A DNA stretch of 64,000 bases from Halobellus rarus (lineage in GTDB: Archaea > Halobacteriota > Halobacteria > Halobacteriales > Haloferacaceae): contig NZ_JANHDI010000001.1 of the NCBI RefSeq assembly GCF_024494595.1, forward strand, positions 186,001-250,000, given 5' to 3'. This document shows positions 59,486-64,000 of this stretch, in pieces. The position numbers were made by a program, and so were the translations under genes. The notes under the pieces were generated by a model. The model did no database searches and was not told the DNA's origin. It saw nothing but the letters and a program-made list of their open reading frames with translations. How positions within the stretch are numbered: the stretch's first letter is position 1; every line of letters begins with the position of its first letter.

Positions 59486-59698
59486 TCACCGTCGCGACGA
59501 CCCGCCCTTGATCAGCCTGAGCACTCGCACGCGGTCGACCTCGACGGGCTGATCCTCGGGGACGGGGCTGCCGTCGATCATCACGGACACCTCGTGCGGC
59601 GAGTAGCCGACGGCGCGGACGACGTCGGCGTACGTGTCGCCGTCGTCGGTCTCGACCGTCTCCTCCCCCTCGCCGACGACGTCGACGGTCACGCGCAT
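59486..59698 (-). CDS. samp2: Ubiquitin-like small archaeal modifier protein (SAMP2-like)
   Basis: A 70-residue beta-grasp protein: [20 protein letters not shown], then [20 protein letters not shown] and [20 protein letters not shown]. Haloferax SAMP2 ends at Gly-Gly; here the diglycine is followed by Ser-Ser-Arg-Arg. It should act as a protein modifier and as a sulfur carrier for tRNA thiolation after activation by an E1-like enzyme (UbaA). The extension would have to be removed first. The ATG at 59698 was chosen over an arginine-rich upstream extension. Confidence 0.9.
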   Translation of the reverse strand: MRVTVDVVGEGEETVETDDGDTYADVVRAVGYSPHEVSVMIDGSPVPEDQPVEVDRVRVLRLIKGGSSRR

Positions 59699-59789
59699 AC
59701 GGCCGCTTGGGCCGCCCCGGGCTTGCCGGTTTCGCTTCCGACGGAACGGGCCGACGGCGGAGACGCCGCGCGTCACCGCCGACCGAACG

Positions 59790-59800
59790 CGGGTGGTTTA
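59790..59800 (+). promoter_or_regulatory. TATA-like element of rfcS
   Basis: GGTGGTTTATG lies about 30 bases before the ATG at 59827, consistent with a very short leader. Confidence 0.45.
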
Positions 59801-59826
59801 TGAGCCACGGGCTCCCTCTCACGCGT

Positions 59827-60807
59827 ATGAGTGAGGCCGACGCCTCGGAGGGGACCCCGGCGGGACGCGAGATCTGGATCGAGAAGTACCGACCGGAGAC
59901 GTTCGAGGACATCTACGGACAGGAGGAGATCGTCGAACGCCTCCGATCCTACGTCGAGCGCGACGACCTGCCGCACCTGTTGTTTTCGGGTCCAGCCGGA
60001 GTGGGGAAGACCACCGCAGCTACCGCCATCGCCCGGGAGATCTACGGCGATGACTGGCGCAACAACTTCCTCGAACTGAACGCCTCCGACGAGCGCGGGA
60101 TCGACGTCGTCAGAGACCGGATCAAGAACTTCGCGCGCTCGTCGTTCGGCGGCTACGACCACCGGGTCATATTCCTCGACGAGGCCGACAGTCTCACCGA
60201 CGACGCCCAGTCAGCGCTGCGCCGGACGATGGAGCAGTTCTCCGACAACACGCGCTTCATCCTCTCGTGTAACTACTCCTCGAAGATCATCGACCCGATC
60301 CAGTCGCGGTGTGCGGTCTTCCGCTTCTCGCCGCTCTCCGACGACGCCGTCCGTCAGCAGGTCGAGGACATCGCCGCGGCCGAGGACATCGAGATCACCG
60401 AGGACGGCCTCGACGCGCTCGTCTACGCCGCGAGCGGAGACATGCGCCGCGCGATCAACTCCCTGCAGGCGGCGGCGACGACCGGCGACGTCGTGGACGA
60501 GGAGGCGGTGTATCTGATCACCTCGACCGCCCGTCCCGAGCAGATCGAGGAGATGGTCGAGGCGGCGATCGACGGCGACTTCGCGTCGGCGCGGTCCCAG
60601 CTCGAAACGCTGCTCGTCGACACCGGGATGGCCGGCGGCGACGTCATCGATCAACTCCACCGCTCGGCGTGGGACTTCGACCTCGACGAGCGCGCGACGA
60701 TCCGGCTGATGGAGCGGATCGGCGAGGCCGACTACCGCATCACCGCCGGGGCGAACGAGCGGGTCCAGTTAGAGGCGCTGCTCGCGTCGCTCGCGGCCGA
60801 GAAGTAG
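59827..60807 (+). CDS. rfcS: Replication factor C small subunit
   Basis: A 326-residue AAA+ clamp-loader subunit. [20 protein letters not shown] at the start, Walker [12 protein letters not shown] (55-65), the DExx box [23 protein letters not shown]-type SRC motif ([19 protein letters not shown]) and C-terminal helical collar. It forms the RFC complex with RfcL to load PCNA onto DNA. The length is normal and no intein is present, although archaeal rfc genes often carry one. Confidence 0.97.
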   Translation: MSEADASEGTPAGREIWIEKYRPETFEDIYGQEEIVERLRSYVERDDLPHLLFSGPAGVGKTTAATAIAREIYGDDWRNNFLELNASDERGIDVVRDRIKNFARSSFGGYDHRVIFLDEADSLTDDAQSALRRTMEQFSDNTRFILSCNYSSKIIDPIQSRCAVFRFSPLSDDAVRQQVEDIAAAEDIEITEDGLDALVYAASGDMRRAINSLQAAATTGDVVDEEAVYLITSTARPEQIEEMVEAAIDGDFASARSQLETLLVDTGMAGGDVIDQLHRSAWDFDLDERATIRLMERIGEADYRITAGANERVQLEALLASLAAEK

Positions 60808-60895
60808 GTATCGACGGGAACTGACGTCCCTCCGTCGGTGGCTAATCACTCGTTAAACGCTCTCGAACGCCCGTCCGGCGCTCCCGCACCCGGAA

Positions 60896-60906
60896 CTGTT
60901 TTACCC
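60896..60906 (+). promoter_or_regulatory. TATA-like element of alaS
   Basis: ACTGTTTTACC is about 28 bases before the ATG at 60930, the usual position for a leaderless haloarchaeal gene. Confidence 0.4.
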
Positions 60907-60929
60907 GGTCGTGGGTCAACTGACGGGTA

Positions 60930-63698
60930 ATGAGTGAACTCGAAGCGGAGTATCGTCTCGACTACTTCGAGGAGGAGGGATTCCACCGGAAGCAGTGTCC
61001 GGTGACGGACGTCCACTTCTGGACGCGCGACCCCGACCGCGAGACGTGCGGCGAGCCGCCCGCGGACGACTACTCCTTCATCGATAACCCCGGCTTCGAC
61101 GAGGAGTACACCCTAGAGGAGATGCGAGAGGAGTTCCTCTCGTTCTTCGAGGAGCACGGCCACGAGCGGATCGAGCCGTACCCGGTCGCGGCGAACCGCT
61201 GGCGCGACGACGTCCTCCTGACGCAGGCGTCGATCTACGACTTCCAGCCGCTCGTAACCAGCGGGCAGACGCCGCCGCCGGCGAACCCCCTCACTATCTC
61301 CCAGCCCTGCATCCGGATGCAGGACATCGACAACGTCGGAAAGACCGGCCGACACACGATGGCCTTCGAGATGATGGCCCACCACGCCTTCAACGCCCGC
61401 GAGGAGGTCGGCGACGAGTACGCCTATTCGGGGGAAGTCTACTGGAAGGACGAGACGGTCGAACTCTGCGACCAGTTCTTCGAGCACATGGGCGCGGATC
61501 TGGAGGAGATCACCTACATCGAGGACCCGTGGGTCGGCGGCGGCAACGCCGGCCCGGCGTTCGAGGTCCTGTATCGCGGGGCCGAACTCGCGACGCTCGT
61601 CTTCATGTCGATGGAGCAGGACGAGGAGGGCGACTACGAGATGAAGGACGGCAACCGGTACTCGCCGATGGACACCTACATCGTCGACACCGGCTACGGC
61701 CTCGAGCGCTGGACGTGGGTGTCGCAGGGGACGCCGACGGTCTACGAGGCGGTTTACCCCGACATGATCGAGTTCCTCAAGGAGAACGCGGGGATCTCGC
61801 TGAGCGAGGAGGAGGAAAAGCTCGTCCACCGCGCGGCGAAGCTCTCGGGGTATCTCGACATCGACGAGGTCGACGACCTGACCGAGGCCCGGGCGGACGT
61901 CGCCGAGGAACTCGGCGTCGACTCCGCGGAGCTGACCGAACTCCTCCACCCGCTGGAGACGATCTACGCCATCGCGGACCACTGCCGGACGCTGGCCTAC
62001 ATGTTCGGCGACGAGATCGTCCCCTCGAACGTCGGCACGGGCTACCTCGCGCGGATGGTCCTGCGGCGGACGAAGCGGCTGGTCGACGACGTCGGCGTCG
62101 ACGCGCCGCTGGACGAACTCGTGGACATGCAGGCCGAACGCCTCGACTACGACAACCGCGACACGATCCGCGACATCGTCCGCACCGAGGAGCGGAAGTA
62201 TCGAGAGACGCTCGAACGCGGCCGCCGGAAGGTCGAGAACCTGGCCGTCGAATACGCCGAGAAGGCGGAGTCGATCCCCGTCGAGGAACTCATCGAACTG
62301 TACGACTCCCACGGTATCCAGCCCGAGATGGTCGAAGAGATCGCGGCCGACCGCGGCGCGAGCGTCGAGGTCCCCGACGACTTCTACTCGCTCGTCGCGG
62401 AGCGCCACGAGGGCGAAGGGGCGTCCCGAGAGGCCGTCGAACGCAGCGAGCGCCTCGCGAACCTGCCCGAGACGGAACGCCTCTACTACGACGACCAGGA
62501 GCGCACGGAGTTCGAGGCGGTCGTCCTCGACGTCATCGAACGCGAGGAGGGCTACGACGTCGTCCTCGACCAGACGATGTTCTACCCCGAGGGCGGCGGT
62601 CAGCCCGCCGACCACGGGACGCTCGCGAACGACGACACGACCGTTCAGGTGACGGACGTCCAGATCCGCGACGGGATCGTGCTTCATCGCGCAGACGGGA
62701 ACCCCGGCAAGGGCGAGTTCGTCCGCGGCCAACTCGACGTCGAGCGTCGCCGGCGGCTGATGCGACACCACACCGCCACGCACGTCATCGGGTACGCCGC
62801 CCGCCAGGTCCTCGGCGAGCACGTTCGGCAGGCCGGCGCACAGAAGGGCACACGCCGCTCACGCCTCGACGTCAGGCATTACGATCGGATCTCCCGCGAG
62901 GAGGTAAAACGGATCGAGGCGGTCGCCAACGACCTCGTGATGCGGAACGTCTCGGTCAAGCAGCACTGGCCGGACCGACACGAGGCCGAGGAGGAGCACG
63001 GCTTCGACCTCTATCAGGGCGGCATCCCGCCGGGACAGAACATCCGGACGATCACCATCGACGACGACGTCCAGGCCTGCGGCGGGACGCACGTGAGCCG
63101 CACCGGTGATATCGGGACGATCAAGATCCTCACGACCGAGCCGGTACAGGACGGCGTCGAGCGCATCGCCTTCGCCGCCGGCGACGCCGCGATCGAGGCC
63201 ACCCAGCGCACCGAGGACGCCCTCTACGAGGCGGCCGACGTGCTCGACGTGACGCCCGAGGACGTCCCCGAGACGGCCGAGCGGTTCTTCACCGAGTGGA
63301 AGGAGCGGGGCAAGACGATCGACCGCCTGAAGACCGAACTCGCGGAGGCCCGCGCCGCCGCCGGCGAGGACGAGATCGACGTCGACGGGACGCCCGCCGT
63401 GGTGCGGCGACTCGACGGCGACGCCGACGAACTCAGAGCGACCGCCAACGCGCTCGTCGAGGAGGGAACGGTGGCCGTGCTCGGCTCCGCGAGCGGCGGC
63501 AGCGCCCAGTTCGTCGTCGGCGTCCCCGACGACGTCGGCATCAACGCCGGCGAGGTCGTCGGCCGACTCGCCGGCCGCGTCGGCGGCGGCGGCGGCGGCC
63601 CGCCGGACTTCGCCCAGGGCGGCGGTCCCGACGTCGACGCGCTCGACGACGCGCTCGACGAGGCACCCGAGATCCTCCGGGCCGTCCGGAGCGCCTGA
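60930..63698 (+). CDS. alaS: Alanyl-tRNA synthetase (archaeal type)
   Basis: A 922-residue enzyme that charges tRNA-Ala with alanine. The archaeal N-terminal extension ([20 protein letters not shown], then a [26 protein letters not shown] stretch) precedes the class II catalytic core with [19 protein letters not shown] and [10 protein letters not shown]. The editing domain has [17 protein letters not shown] (H-x3-H) and [13 protein letters not shown] (C and H ligands). The C-Ala domain ends with [18 protein letters not shown]. The length is usual for archaeal AlaRS. It follows rfcS by 122 bases. Confidence 0.97.
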   Translation: MSELEAEYRLDYFEEEGFHRKQCPVTDVHFWTRDPDRETCGEPPADDYSFIDNPGFDEEYTLEEMREEFLSFFEEHGHERIEPYPVAANRWRDDVLLTQASIYDFQPLVTSGQTPPPANPLTISQPCIRMQDIDNVGKTGRHTMAFEMMAHHAFNAREEVGDEYAYSGEVYWKDETVELCDQFFEHMGADLEEITYIEDPWVGGGNAGPAFEVLYRGAELATLVFMSMEQDEEGDYEMKDGNRYSPMDTYIVDTGYGLERWTWVSQGTPTVYEAVYPDMIEFLKENAGISLSEEEEKLVHRAAKLSGYLDIDEVDDLTEARADVAEELGVDSAELTELLHPLETIYAIADHCRTLAYMFGDEIVPSNVGTGYLARMVLRRTKRLVDDVGVDAPLDELVDMQAERLDYDNRDTIRDIVRTEERKYRETLERGRRKVENLAVEYAEKAESIPVEELIELYDSHGIQPEMVEEIAADRGASVEVPDDFYSLVAERHEGEGASREAVERSERLANLPETERLYYDDQERTEFEAVVLDVIEREEGYDVVLDQTMFYPEGGGQPADHGTLANDDTTVQVTDVQIRDGIVLHRADGNPGKGEFVRGQLDVERRRRLMRHHTATHVIGYAARQVLGEHVRQAGAQKGTRRSRLDVRHYDRISREEVKRIEAVANDLVMRNVSVKQHWPDRHEAEEEHGFDLYQGGIPPGQNIRTITIDDDVQACGGTHVSRTGDIGTIKILTTEPVQDGVERIAFAAGDAAIEATQRTEDALYEAADVLDVTPEDVPETAERFFTEWKERGKTIDRLKTELAEARAAAGEDEIDVDGTPAVVRRLDGDADELRATANALVEEGTVAVLGSASGGSAQFVVGVPDDVGINAGEVVGRLAGRVGGGGGGPPDFAQGGGPDVDALDDALDEAPEILRAVRSA

Positions 63699-63732
63699 TC
63701 GGGGGACGTCGGTGCCGATCCCTCGACCGCGG

Positions 63733-63787
63733 CGCGCTGCTGTCGGTCCCGGCCTCTTTATGTCGACGCGCTGCTGTCGGTCCCGGC
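63733..63787. repeat. Exact 21-bp direct repeat downstream of alaS
   Basis: CGCGCTGCTGTCGGTCCCGGC occurs at 63733-63753 and again at 63767-63787, separated by CTCTTTATGTCGA. It lies between alaS and the next gene and could bind a regulator of that gene. Confidence 0.75.
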
Positions 63788-63839
63788 AACGGAGTCGTTC
63801 GACACAAGACTTATCGATACTTGTTGATCTTCTAACATT

Positions 63840-64000
63840 GTGTCCTCCATCGAGCAGGTGGCGTCACGAGCCGAGGGGGCGTCCACCGCGTTAGTCCTCC
63901 GACCACAGACGGCGGTCCTCGGTGACGTCGAGTGCAAAGGAGCGATCGTCGGGGAGTCAGCGGACGTCGAACTGCTCGGCGTGTCCTTCTCTCAGCCACC
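63840..64000 (+). CDS. Unrecognised protein, 3' end outside the window
   Basis: An open frame begins at GTG 63840 (V-S-S-I-E-Q-V-A-S-R-A-E-G-A-S-T) and stays open to the window edge, giving 53 residues. A TATA-like GACTTATCG (63808-63816) lies about 27 bases upstream, supporting a leaderless start. I see no motif; the segment TALVLRPQTAVLGDV hints at a beta-rich start. Function cannot be assigned from this fragment. Confidence 0.45.
   Translation, partial: MSSIEQVASRAEGASTALVLRPQTAVLGDVECKGAIVGESADVELLGVSFSQP

Overview
The window is GC-rich (about two thirds G+C by eye), densely coded, and belongs to an extremely halophilic archaeon (class Halobacteria). The predicted proteins are strongly acidic. 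Archaeal information-processing genes are present: thermosome, eIF-1A, RIO1 kinase, PriL, PCNA, RFC small subunit, Orc1/Cdc6, Hjc and archaeal AlaS. There are also haloarchaeal signatures such as halocyanin, an HTH-10 bacterio-opsin-activator regulator, a fused double-TatC translocase, a SAMP-type ubiquitin-like modifier, and many tiny zinc-finger or DUF proteins. Several genes have a TATA-like element 25-30 bases before the start codon, as expected for leaderless haloarchaeal transcripts. I saw no rRNA, tRNA, insertion sequence, prophage or CRISPR array.

Layout. 1-6 kb: a truncated YkgJ-type cysteine-cluster protein, an NAD(P)-binding SDR gene overlapping a membrane protein, small haloarchaeal DUF genes, a PHP phosphoesterase and two tiny zinc-finger proteins. 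6-10.6 kb: thermosome, divergent DICT sensor protein, and an eIF-1A / RIO1 kinase / KH-domain operon. 10.8-15 kb: SAH/MTA-type deaminase, DUF192 lipoprotein, HTH regulator, a 530-base intergenic region with two hairpins, then S-adenosylhomocysteine hydrolase. 15-23 kb: sulfatase-like/GtrA pair, Holliday junction resolvase overlapping a SWIM zinc-finger gene, primase large subunit, a membrane-fused molybdopterin oxidoreductase and PCNA.

23-33.3 kb is the most distinctive part. It holds a nearly complete cytochrome c maturation System I (CcmA, B, C, D-like, E, F, a CcmG-like thioredoxin and CcdA) arranged around a membrane-anchored diheme cytochrome c that resembles thiosulfate dehydrogenase TsdA, plus a membrane-anchored halocyanin. 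No CcmH is visible, and CcmE lacks the usual tyrosine of its haem-binding motif. The likely logic is that the Ccm proteins assemble the diheme cytochrome, and the halocyanin may accept its electrons.

33.4-44 kb: HTH-10 regulator and a Zn/Cd-type P-type ATPase with a perfect 14-bp palindrome at its promoter, RlmE, a queuosine-precursor-type transporter overlapping a ribbon-helix-helix gene, and a divergent pair of TatC genes (one double, one with a roughly 280-residue acidic extension). 44-54 kb: five tandem 19-bp repeats, LarE, a MutS-like ATPase, Orc1/Cdc6, ribose-5-phosphate isomerase, a DUF1931 histone-fold protein, LarB, SurE, a GIY-YIG protein and a cold-shock protein. 54-64 kb: ABC exporter, AhpD-like protein, flavin reductase, phosphohexomutase, a SAMP2-like modifier with residues beyond its diglycine, a GNAT acetyltransferase, RFC small subunit, alanyl-tRNA synthetase and the start of an unrecognised gene at the window edge. 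All functional calls rest on motif recognition by reading; no database search was run.
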